A DNA stretch of 5,133 nucleotides, taken from an uncultured Clostridia bacterium (GTDB lineage Bacteria > Bacillota > Clostridia > Peptostreptococcales > Anaerovoracaceae). The translations under genes and the position numbers were made by a program. Each line of letters starts with the position of its first letter. Within the stretch, counting starts at the first letter, position 1. The DNA is taken from NCBI GenBank assembly GCA_934277495.1, contig CAKQUI010000136.1, positions 1 to 5,133 of the forward strand. The letters are read 5' to 3'. Shown here piece after piece: positions 1 through 4,685 of the stretch. The notes below the pieces were generated by a model, which made no database searches, was not told where the DNA came from, and saw only the letters and a list, made by a program, of their open reading frames with translations.

Positions 1-338
1 ACGCAACAGATGAGTAGTCCCATTATTGTACATTAAAATATTCCACTTTTTGTACATATGGGTATTGACATTTACACATATCAATAACAATGATTAATAG
101 AACAAAAGTAGCTTCGCAACATATTATCATATGAAACATTTGTTGATATTCCGGAAATATCGAAAACTATATTTCTTACATAATAAAATATGCTTTTAAA
201 CACATCAGGGACTCCTTCGTTTTGAGAGAGTCCCTTACATATACTTATGGCTTTCAGAATGCAATCTTTCCTTTATAAATTTACAGCAAATCCACTATAA
301 CCTCGATCGTTCAGCGGTTAAAAGTCTATGCCCTGTTC
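1..338. other. AT-rich non-coding stretch after the nim-like gene
   Basis: No open frame here looks coding, and the base composition is clearly richer in A+T than the rest of the window. It contains a direct repeat, TTGTACAT at 26-33 and 50-57, spaced 24 bases start to start, with a palindromic TGTACA core. It also holds a plus-strand TTGACA at 65-70 without a good -10 box 17 bases on, and the stem-loop at 207-235. It may be the spacer before a further gene to the left, whose promoter or operator could lie here, but no such gene is inside the window. Confidence 0.5.
207..235 (-). terminator. Stem-loop downstream of nim-like gene, possible terminator
   Basis: AGGGACTC (207-214) pairs perfectly with GAGTCCCT (228-235), leaving a 13-nt loop. 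It lies about 100 nt beyond the nim-like stop codon. The bases after the stem on the minus strand (TGATGTGTTT) are only weakly U-rich, and the plus-strand tail is no better. An intrinsic terminator is possible but not proven; it could equally be a bidirectional boundary hairpin. Confidence 0.35.
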
Positions 339-830
339 TCAGTCACGTTTCCTCTCACGGGCGTATTCTATCGCTTCTTTGCCTGTGAGATGTTCGATGT
401 TGAATTCTATCATGCAGACAGTCTCCACGCAGCTTTCCACCTCGGCCATGCGTGCTTCGCCTTCATTTGGCGAATACTTTACCGACAGCATATCAAGCAC
501 TCTCCTGACTTCCGCCCTTTCCATGAGCCTTACTCTGCCGAAGGCTATGGCACTTCTGAAAAAGCTGGTGAATTTCTCCGGTACGATGGTATCCTCGTCT
601 ATCACGCAGAACGAAACCTTGTCATGTTTTTTTATGGCGTCGATCTTGTGGCCCTCTCCGGCACTGTGGAAATATATCTTTCCACCATCATAGACATAGC
701 TCAATGGCACACCATAAGTGTAGCCGTCATCGCCCATCAGGGAAAGCACTCCCGACGTGCCCTTCTCAAGTACCTTCACAGCTTCCTCTGCTGTAAGCTG
801 CTGATTTTTCCTGCGCATCTCTCTGAACAT
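339..830 (-). CDS. Nim-like pyridoxamine 5'-phosphate oxidase-fold flavoprotein
   Basis: A 163-residue protein of the split-barrel, FMN-binding PPOx fold, close in layout to the NimA/5-nitroimidazole reductase group. The N-terminus (MFREMRRKNQ) and an early TSGVLSL segment are typical. The sequence then shows YGVPLSYVYD (39-48), YFHSAGEGHKIDAI (53-66) with H55 and H61, KVSFCVIDED (71-80), a central SFFRSAIAFGR (89-99) and a C-terminal IEHLTGKEAIE (145-155). Known members bind FMN and some reduce nitro groups to amines; most are uncharacterised and the substrate here is unknown. A very good ribosome site, AAAGGAGG (837-844), sits 6-7 bases before the ATG and fixes the start. The gene lies about 70 bases past the end of repeat copy 1. 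I see no convincing promoter in between, so read-through from the repeat's own promoter is possible. No signal peptide; cytosolic. Family assignment is strong, and a drug-resistance role is only inferred. Confidence 0.9.
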   Translation of the reverse strand: MFREMRRKNQQLTAEEAVKVLEKGTSGVLSLMGDDGYTYGVPLSYVYDGGKIYFHSAGEGHKIDAIKKHDKVSFCVIDEDTIVPEKFTSFFRSAIAFGRVRLMERAEVRRVLDMLSVKYSPNEGEARMAEVESCVETVCMIEFNIEHLTGKEAIEYARERKRD

Positions 831-908
831 AGCGTCCTCCTTTCATTATCCTGGCAATTGATGTGCATTCTTGCTGTTCTCTCCGCCAGCCGCTTGACAA
901 AGAGCGGT

Positions 909-939
909 GAGTTCCATGCCGGCTGAAGCCGGGGAAAAA
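909..939 (-). repeat. REP-like bulged hairpin 1 (chimeric arms)
   Basis: On the plus strand the order is GAGTTCC, a 3-base ATG bulge, CCGGC, TGAA loop, GCCGG, GGAAAAA. The inner 5 bp are perfect, but the outer stem pairs only over TTCC/GGAA, because the left arm is of the GAGTTCC type and the right arm of the GGAAAA type. This looks like a recombinant of the two outer-stem types seen at 4551-4581 and 1073-1103. Confidence 0.7.
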
Positions 940-944
940 CGCCT

Positions 945-982
945 TTCTGCCCGGAGAGCTTCAGGCGATCCGCAAGGCAGAA
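945..982 (-). repeat. Variable-loop stem TTCTGCC/GGCAGAA, copy 1
   Basis: TTCTGCC (945-951) pairs with GGCAGAA (976-982) around a 24-nt loop. The same 7-bp stem occurs at 4503-4541 with a 25-nt loop of almost unrelated sequence. In this copy the loop contains a small internal stem, CGGA/TCCG. Constant stem arms around a changed loop suggest an exchangeable module. Confidence 0.55.
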
Positions 983-1072
983 CGGACAGCGTAGCCGCAG
1001 GCGGAGGAACGAATGCAGTGAGTGTTGCAACGTTCCTTCGTCTCTCCGACTCGCTTCGCTCCCTGCTGTCGC

Positions 1073-1103
1073 ATTTTCCATGCCGGCTGAAGCCGGGGAA
1101 AAT
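1073..1103 (-). repeat. REP-like bulged hairpin 2
   Basis: ATTTTCC, ATG bulge, CCGGC, TGAA loop, GCCGG, GGAAAAT gives 7 outer and 5 inner base pairs, broken by a 3-base bulge on one side. It lies in the first 79-bp tandem unit. Read on the minus strand the loop is UUCA closed by C-G. Confidence 0.75.
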
Positions 1104-1151
1104 CCGCAACGTTCCTTCGTCTCTCCGACTCGCTTCGCTCCCTGCTGTCGC

Positions 1152-1182
1152 ATTTTCCATGCCGGCTGAAGCCGGGGAAAAT
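1152..1182 (-). repeat. REP-like bulged hairpin 3
   Basis: Identical to the hairpin at 1073-1103, exactly 79 bases on, in the second tandem unit. It is the hairpin nearest to the U-run that ends the H2 terminator of copy 1. Confidence 0.75.
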
Positions 1183-1186
1183 CCGC

Positions 1187-1243
1187 AAAAAACAAGCATC
1201 CTTCTGCGTATCTTCAAAGACCTAATGATACACAAATGGATGC
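1187..1243 (-). terminator. H2 intrinsic terminator, copy 1
   Basis: The arms at 1227-1243 and 1196-1212 form a 17-position stem with one A-A mismatch and two G-U pairs on the minus strand. It is followed at once by UUGUUUUUU (1187-1195), eight U in nine bases. The 14-nt loop is long for a simple terminator and is conserved in copy 2. Confidence 0.65.
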
Positions 1244-1313
1244 TGATGCATCAACTACCCGGTGGCAGTACATATTCTTTATTACATAGTTTATCTGTGG
1301 CAAAACCACTTAT
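1187..1313 (-). ncRNA. Candidate structured small RNA or leader, copy 1
   Basis: The predicted transcript starts about 7 bases past the -10 box and ends in the U-run. It holds H1 (1254-1269, ACUGCC/GGUAGU, ACCG loop), a 5-bp hairpin GAUGC-AUCA-GCAUC (1239-1252) and H2 (1196-1243), in which 16 of 17 positions pair around the loop AUUAGGUCUUUGAA. The H1 and H2 arms contain G-U pairs on the minus strand that would be A-C mismatches on the plus strand, which sets the direction. The GAUGC hairpin uses five bases of the lower 5' arm of H2, so the two cannot form fully together; this is the usual plan of an attenuator. Copy 1 also has a small GUGG/CCAC hairpin (1297-1309) in its 5' part that copy 2 lacks. 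I do not recognise a known RNA family. It may be a free small RNA or a leader controlling the nim-like gene. Confidence 0.55.
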
Positions 1314-1319
1314 GCCATG

Positions 1320-1348
1320 AGTTTAACATATCACGGTACTGCTGTAAA
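1320..1348 (-). promoter_or_regulatory. Sigma-70-type promoter of repeat copy 1
   Basis: On the minus strand TTTACA (1343-1348) is followed after exactly 17 bases by TAAACT (1320-1325). The -35 box and the block before it, GCAGGGCTC, are nearly identical in copy 2, whereas the -10 is weaker than copy 2's TAGAAT. It begins about 40 bases past the GNAT stop codon and points toward the nim-like gene. Confidence 0.5.
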
Positions 1349-1388
1349 GAGCCCTGCATGGATCCCATTATCTGCATGTCCCATGAAA

Positions 1389-1832
1389 TCACTGCTGCAG
1401 TTCTTTCACGATTATCTCCGGAAAGCATATACTTCCGAACTGTCTGCAGGTCTGGCAGTTCGATATCGCCGGCTTTTCCTTACCGTCAAAGAGTTTCCAG
1501 CCCAGCCTCGTATAGTAGTCCGGGACTTTGGCGCATCCCCAGAGTTTGTCCACACCCTGGCAGCGAAGTTCATGTTCCACTGTCTTCATCAGGTTTTCTC
1601 CCAGATGTTTGCTCCTGTGATCTGCACTGACGACCAGCTGTTCCAGCACATGACATCCATCCCTGTAACCTGTTACTGCTGCTGCCACCATTTCTCCTGT
1701 GTCAGTATCCTCACATTTCCACATTTTCTGTACATATTCCGGTGCTGTTTCCGATGGCTCCACCTCCAGACCGCACTCATGGCACATCACGGATACCGGG
1801 TAATAATCCTGAGTTTCAACTATCCTGTACAT
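1389..1832 (-). CDS. GNAT-family N-acetyltransferase
   Basis: A 147-residue cytosolic protein with the GNAT layout, expected to move an acetyl group from acetyl-CoA to an unknown amine. The beta4-alpha3 region reads EQLVVSADHRSKHLGENLM (64-82). The acetyl-CoA loop is degenerate, with RSKHLG in place of R/Q-x-x-G-x-G/A. YYTRLGWKLF (106-115) matches the family's late motif. It is cysteine-rich: CHEC at 17-20 and C126-x2-C129-x6-C136 near the C-terminus, a pattern I associate with clostridial GNATs and which might bind metal (inference). I chose the ATG at 1832 because AAAGGA (1843-1848) stands 10 bases before it. An in-frame TTG at 1865 would add 11 residues but has no ribosome site. The gene follows the alkA-type gene on the same strand after 45 bases, so they are probably co-transcribed. 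Confidence 0.85.
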   Translation of the reverse strand: MYRIVETQDYYPVSVMCHECGLEVEPSETAPEYVQKMWKCEDTDTGEMVAAAVTGYRDGCHVLEQLVVSADHRSKHLGENLMKTVEHELRCQGVDKLWGCAKVPDYYTRLGWKLFDGKEKPAISNCQTCRQFGSICFPEIIVKELQQ

Positions 1833-1877
1833 TTCATCACGATCCTTTCGATTCACTGTTTTCAAAAATACACGATT

Positions 1878-3341
1878 TCATGACAGACTGTTCCAGATCC
1901 CTATGACCGCATAGCTGCGCCACGGTCTCCATTTTTCCGAGATCTTTTTCATTTCTGCCAGGGTCAGATCCGGCATGCCTTCCTTCACTCCGGCGTCGGT
2001 TTCAAGGAATACATCTGGAAAGCTCATGGCCCTCATGACGATATACTTTGCTGTCCATGGGCCTATCCCCCGTATCTCCATCAGAGTCTCCATGATCTCC
2101 TCCGGCCGGTCTTTCTCCCAGTTTATCCTGCCTTCCGTGAACATCTCTGCTATGCTTCTTATTGCCACCGCCCTGGACGAGGTTATTCCCAGCGGTCCCA
2201 GATGATCTTCTATCCTTCCTTCCAGACCACATATATCCTGTGCAGATGGAAAGGCGTAGCTCAGGCACTCCTTTCCGGTATCCACTGGTCTGCCGAAACT
2301 CTTTACAAGTCGCTCTGCCAGTGTCCGTGCGGCTTTGACGGTTATCTGCTGCCCCAGCACTGCTCTGACGCATATCTCGAAACTGTCGGATGCTCCTGGA
2401 AGACGGGTGCCCTCTCTGAATCCGCCCTCGCAGTATTTTTGAAACTCCGTCAGCTTGCCGCTGATTTCTGCCGGATCGCACCCTGTATCGAACATGCGCT
2501 TAACGTCAGCGATGATCCCCGACACTACAGGTACAAGGCTGTCGCTGACCTCCACGTTAAGCCGCGAGCGTTTTTCATCATTTGTCACCCGGATCCACCC
2601 CGCAAGAGAATTACCTTTTCTGTCTTCTTTGCATATGACCCTGGAGTAACTGCAGTCGTCCACACACTCGATGCCGTCAACTGCTCTCAGCCCGAAAAAC
2701 CCAAGAAGTTCCTCCCATCTGTAAGGCGGTCTGTACCCGATACCTACACGTATGGCACCTCCGCAGTCCCGGTTGCCCCTCAACCTGCGCTTTCTCAGCT
2801 CGCCGGGAGCCATCCTGTACTTTTCACGGAAAGTGTCATTAAGTCTCCTGACGCTGCCGAATCCCGAAGCCGCCGAGATCTCAGTCACGGAAAGATCCGT
2901 TTCCGTCAGCAGCTTCTTTGCCAGCAGGAGCCTGCATGTCTGCTGGTACTCGATCATCGTCACATTGAATTCCTCTTTGAATATCCTGCGCAGCTGCCGC
3001 AGGGAAAAACCGAATTTTGCTGCAACGTCCTCCATTGATACACCTGTACTGCAGCTTTCTTCTATATAAGCGGCGACTCTGCCTGCTATCTTGTCATGGT
3101 CCTGATCGTTGGCGTCAGGAGCCAGTTCCGGCCTGCATGTCTTGCATGGTCTGAACCCCGCCTGCTCCGCTTCGGTAGCACTGCCAAAAAACTCGCAGTT
3201 ACCGAACTTCGGCATCCTGGCGGCGCACACCGGTCTGCAGTATATCCCGGTAGTCGTCACGCCCATGTAAACTTTGCCGTCAAATCTCGTATCATGCGCC
3301 TTGAATGCTCTGAACAATGCTTCTTTGCTTTCCTGATCCAT
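1878..3341 (-). CDS. alkA: Ada-AraC-AlkA fusion: alkylation-responsive DNA glycosylase
   Basis: A 487-residue three-part repair protein. Residues 1-75 are the Ada methylphosphotriester domain: RFDGKVYMGVTTTGIYC, then C39, C66 and C69. C35, C39, C66 and C69 form the zinc site, and C35 would be the methyl acceptor by comparison with Ada. Residues about 83-185 are an AraC-type double helix-turn-helix (VSMEDVAAKFGFSLRQLRRIFKEEF and SVTEISAASGFGSVRRLNDTFR). Residues about 196-310 match the AlkA N-terminal domain (YRPPYRWEELLGFF). Residues about 320-487 are the HhH-GPD glycosylase: helix-hairpin-helix IRGIGPWTAKYIVMRAM (423-439), catalytic Asp D449 in LETDAG and the late WRPWRSYA (471-478). It should excise 3-methyladenine-type bases and, once methylated, activate target promoters, probably its own. 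No O6-methylguanine transferase domain or ogt gene is present nearby. An upstream in-frame ATG at 3371 would add 10 residues, but the ribosome site and the family start favour 3341. Confidence 0.93.
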   Translation of the reverse strand: MDQESKEALFRAFKAHDTRFDGKVYMGVTTTGIYCRPVCAARMPKFGNCEFFGSATEAEQAGFRPCKTCRPELAPDANDQDHDKIAGRVAAYIEESCSTGVSMEDVAAKFGFSLRQLRRIFKEEFNVTMIEYQQTCRLLLAKKLLTETDLSVTEISAASGFGSVRRLNDTFREKYRMAPGELRKRRLRGNRDCGGAIRVGIGYRPPYRWEELLGFFGLRAVDGIECVDDCSYSRVICKEDRKGNSLAGWIRVTNDEKRSRLNVEVSDSLVPVVSGIIADVKRMFDTGCDPAEISGKLTEFQKYCEGGFREGTRLPGASDSFEICVRAVLGQQITVKAARTLAERLVKSFGRPVDTGKECLSYAFPSAQDICGLEGRIEDHLGPLGITSSRAVAIRSIAEMFTEGRINWEKDRPEEIMETLMEIRGIGPWTAKYIVMRAMSFPDVFLETDAGVKEGMPDLTLAEMKKISEKWRPWRSYAVIGIWNSLS

Positions 3342-3347
3342 AAATAC

Positions 3348-3353
3348 TCTCCT
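3348..3353 (-). promoter_or_regulatory. Ribosome binding site deciding the alkA start
   Basis: AGGAGA ends 6 bases before the ATG at 3341, ideal spacing. The alternative ATG at 3371 has GGAG 10 bases before it, which is plausible but poorer, and it overlaps the proposed -10 box. Confidence 0.65.
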
Positions 3354-3369
3354 GTCTGTCATCAACTGC

Positions 3370-3398
3370 ATGATAACACTTCTCCGGTCTTATGTCTC
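3370..3398 (-). promoter_or_regulatory. Candidate promoter of the alkA-type gene
   Basis: On the minus strand GAGACA (3393-3398) and TATCAT (3370-3375) are separated by exactly 17 bases, with 4 and 5 matches to the consensus hexamers. Transcription would start near 3363, giving a short leader of about 20 bases before the ATG at 3341. An Ada-type activator would be expected to bind just upstream, but I cannot define its site. Confidence 0.4.
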
Positions 3399-3676
3399 GC
3401 CATTTTCGGACATATATGCAAAGGCACCCCTGTGCATACCACAGTGCTGCGGCAGATACAGGAGTGCCAGGGATACCGGAATCCTCCACGGAAAGTGCAA
3501 AGACCGGTGAAAGACATTCCAGACCATCCAGCTATCCAAGGTACTCTATGTCCTGGACACGCAACAGTCCACACAGATGCAGTCTTTATCTCCTGTCATG
3601 AAAAACTGATCTGCACCAGTGCCAGGGGCTGATACCTTTCCATGGTCATATGGAAAACACAGCATCCCGCAGATCG
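3372..3676. other. Intergenic region between ykkD-like and alkA-type genes
   Basis: No open frame has a convincing start, ribosome site and family match. It holds the proposed alkA promoter, the long hairpin at 3423-3468, and an inverted repeat TTTCCAT/ATGGAAA with a 6-nt loop just past the ykkD-like stop (about 3637-3656) that lacks a U-run. It may have carried a gene that has decayed, but nothing recognisable remains. Confidence 0.5.
3423..3468 (-). terminator. Long two-part hairpin upstream of alkA, possible terminator
   Basis: On the minus strand GGCACUCCUGU (3458-3468) pairs with ACAGGGGUGCC (3423-3433) over 11 positions including one U-G pair. An inner stem CCGCA/UGUGG closes a GCAC loop. 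Both wobble pairs would be A-C mismatches on the plus strand, so the minus strand is the likely transcript. The tail UUUGCAUAUAUG is only partly U-rich. It could end the ykkCD-like transcript about 210 bases past its stop codon, or be a processing or regulatory structure. Confidence 0.45.
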
Positions 3677-3991
3677 TTACGACATCAGCTTAAGTCCGAC
3701 TATGGAAACTATGACAAGAGCTATCAGCAGTATGCGCTTCATACTGCGTGAGTCGCCGTAGAATATCATCCCCACCAGTGTCGCTCCCACCGATCCTATG
3801 CCGGTCCATATCGCGTATGACATACCTAGAGGCAGCGTCCTCAGCGCCAGACTGAGAAGTCCAAAGCTCAGTGCAAAACCGATCACGAGCACCGCAAAGG
3901 AACTGAAACATTTCCTTTCGGTGACTTTGTTCATACCGATGACGCCTATCACCTCACAGCATCCGGCCAGTACAAGAAATATCCACGCCAT
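3677..3991 (-). CDS. ykkD: SMR transporter subunit, YkkD-like
   Basis: A 104-residue, four-helix inner-membrane protein of the small multidrug resistance family. Membrane segments lie at about 2-20, 31-50, 55-77 and 85-102. The essential SMR glutamate is E13 (AGCCEVIGVIGMNK), and the TM3 signature SYAIWTGIGSVGATLVG (58-74) contains W62. The sequence follows B. subtilis YkkD closely as I recall it: AGC-E-.-GV--MN at the start, SYAIWTGIG and VGLKLMS at the end. It should pair with the preceding gene product in a heterodimeric proton-coupled exporter of organic cations. Its ATG follows the partner's TAG with no gap, and GGGGAGGTGA lies inside the partner's last codons, so the two are translationally coupled. 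It lacks the long tail seen in the partner. Confidence 0.9.
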   Translation of the reverse strand: MAWIFLVLAGCCEVIGVIGMNKVTERKCFSSFAVLVIGFALSFGLLSLALRTLPLGMSYAIWTGIGSVGATLVGMIFYGDSRSMKRILLIALVIVSIVGLKLMS

Positions 3992-4471
3992 CTATCTCAC
4001 CTCCCCAGCCTTTTCACTGTCATTCGCCTGACCTGCGGCAGCAGGCATTATTGCACTGTTCTCCGCATGATCTGCACCGTATCCATCCGGACCGGCAAAT
4101 CCTCCGGTCGGGTTTTCAGACACCAGATCCCTGTCAGACTCCCCGCTATCTTCTGGCTTGTCCGTCACCAGCTTCAGTCCGATTATCCCAGCGATAAGCA
4201 GCACGATGAACACGACCTTCATGGCGCTGACAGGCTCCCTGAAAACAAAGATATCCACCAGATTGGTCCCGACTGCTCCGATCCCCGTGAAGACCACGTA
4301 GACCGTGGCCACCGGCAGCACCTCCGAGGCCTTTATCGTCAGCACGAAGGCCATGATTATCAGCGCAAAAGTAATGACCCATTCCCACCAGGAATCTGAA
4401 TATTTCAGTCCTATAGCCCACAGGATCTCCGTGATGCCCGCAAGATAAACACAGATCCAGTTTCTGTTCAT
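3992..4471 (-). CDS. ykkC: SMR transporter subunit, YkkC-like, with unusual C-terminal tail
   Basis: A 159-residue SMR-family inner-membrane protein. Four membrane segments lie at about 5-22, 31-47, 54-77 and 84-102. Key residues are E15 in AGITEILWAIGLKYS and TM3 VYVVFTGIGAVGTNLVD (57-73), with F61 where EmrE has Trp; YkkC proteins also carry VFTG here. IIGLKLVT (96-103) ends the core. YkkC and YkkD act as an obligate pair in B. subtilis. Residues 104-159 are an added hydrophilic, acidic, Gly/Ala-rich tail, about 40 residues longer than I expect for YkkC; it would face one side of the membrane and its role is unknown. A modest ribosome site AAAGGA lies 9 bases before the ATG. Repeat copy 2 ends about 30 bases upstream. 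I see no guanidine-I (ykkC) riboswitch there, although such riboswitches often precede these genes. Confidence 0.9.
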   Translation of the reverse strand: MNRNWICVYLAGITEILWAIGLKYSDSWWEWVITFALIIMAFVLTIKASEVLPVATVYVVFTGIGAVGTNLVDIFVFREPVSAMKVVFIVLLIAGIIGLKLVTDKPEDSGESDRDLVSENPTGGFAGPDGYGADHAENSAIMPAAAGQANDSEKAGEVR

Positions 4472-4502
4472 TTTGTATTATCCTTTCTTACAAGTAAAAA
4501 CT

Positions 4503-4541
4503 TTCTGCCCTAAGAGCCGCAAAACAGTTCTCAAGGCAGAA
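4503..4541 (-). repeat. Variable-loop stem TTCTGCC/GGCAGAA, copy 2
   Basis: TTCTGCC (4503-4509) pairs with GGCAGAA (4535-4541) around a 25-nt loop whose sequence differs from that at 945-982. In copy 2 the stem sits outside the last REP-like hairpin, next to the ykkC-like gene. In copy 1 it lies between hairpins, so module order is also shuffled. Confidence 0.55.
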
Positions 4542-4550
4542 CGAAGCGGT

Positions 4551-4581
4551 GAGTTCCATACCGGCTGAAGCCGGGGAACTC
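4551..4581 (-). repeat. REP-like bulged hairpin 4 (GAGTTCC type)
   Basis: GAGTTCC, ATA bulge, CCGGC, TGAA loop, GCCGG, GGAACTC pairs over 7 outer and 5 inner positions. Three outer pairs differ from the ATTTTCC/GGAAAAT type and all remain paired. Confidence 0.75.
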
Positions 4582-4685
4582 TCGCAATGTTCTCTGACGC
4601 TCACTCCTCCGCCTCCGGCTACGCTGTCCTTTCTGTCAAACGGCTCACCTGCGGTGCTCCGACTCGCTTTGCTCTCTGCTGTCGC

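Larger units (their letters stand above)
1027..1184. repeat. Perfect 79-bp tandem duplication
   Basis: Units 1027-1105 and 1106-1184 are identical base for base, and the first four bases of the unit (GCAA) recur at 1185-1188. Each unit holds the segment from CGTTCCTTCG through the TCGCTTCGCT block to one full REP-like hairpin. Lack of any mismatch points to recent duplication by slippage or unequal exchange. In copy 2 the corresponding stretch is present once and has diverged. Confidence 0.95.
903..1357 (-). repeat. Modular repeat element, copy 1 (promoter, hairpins, REP-like mosaic)
   Basis: It shares several blocks with the region at about 4503-4905. These are the GCAGGGCTCTTTACA block (1343-1357), the H1/H2 hairpin cassette (1196-1269), REP-like bulged hairpins (909-939, 1073-1103, 1152-1182), the TTCTGCC/GGCAGAA stem (945-982) and the left-hand AGCGGTGAGTTCCA segment starting at 903. 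Copy 1 differs by a perfect 79-bp tandem duplication, an inverted internal module (978-1009) and about 27 extra bases between promoter and H1. It fills most of the gap between the GNAT and nim-like genes. No transposase is encoded, so if mobile it is non-autonomous. The open frames across it, including peptides containing SPASAG, come from the repeat composition and are not taken as genes. Confidence 0.8.

Noticed and set aside
301..345. Plus-strand segment GTTCAGCGGTTAAAAG resembling a tRNA D-arm
   Set aside because: No acceptor stem, anticodon stem or T-arm (GGTTCGA) can be placed, and it runs into the end of the nim-like gene.
903..1188. CRISPR array, suggested by repeated GCCGGCTGAAGCCGGGG units
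   Set aside because: Only three units here, unequally spaced. The 'spacers' between two of them are identical, and no cas genes or leader are visible.
776..1235. Several overlapping minus-strand open frames giving peptides with SPASAG and ENATAGSEASRRDE
   Set aside because: They lie wholly inside the repeat element, occur in more than one frame, start at TTG without a ribosome site, and repeat because the DNA repeats. The copy 2 equivalent at 4488-4811 is the same kind of artefact.
2202..3038. 278-codon plus-strand open frame opposite the alkA-type gene
   Set aside because: Antisense shadow of a well-supported coding region; its translation shows no domain and it has no convincing ribosome site.
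3362..3574. Minus-strand frame with ACPGHRVPW and SFTGL, recalling the PCHRV active site of Ogt, a usual AlkA neighbour
   Set aside because: The order is C-P-G-H-R-V, not P-C-H-R-V; the rest of the frame has no Ogt features, and an upstream in-frame stop leaves no room for the domain.
3546..3599. 17-residue cysteine-rich frame MTGDKDCICVDCCVSRT
   Set aside because: Very short, with no ribosome site before its ATG and no known family; cysteine content alone is weak evidence.
4472..4500. GATAAT just upstream of ykkC-like as a -10 box (and the similar GGATAAT before the nim-like gene)
   Set aside because: It lies at or next to the ribosome site, too close to the start codon, and no -35 hexamer is found at 16-18 bases in either case.
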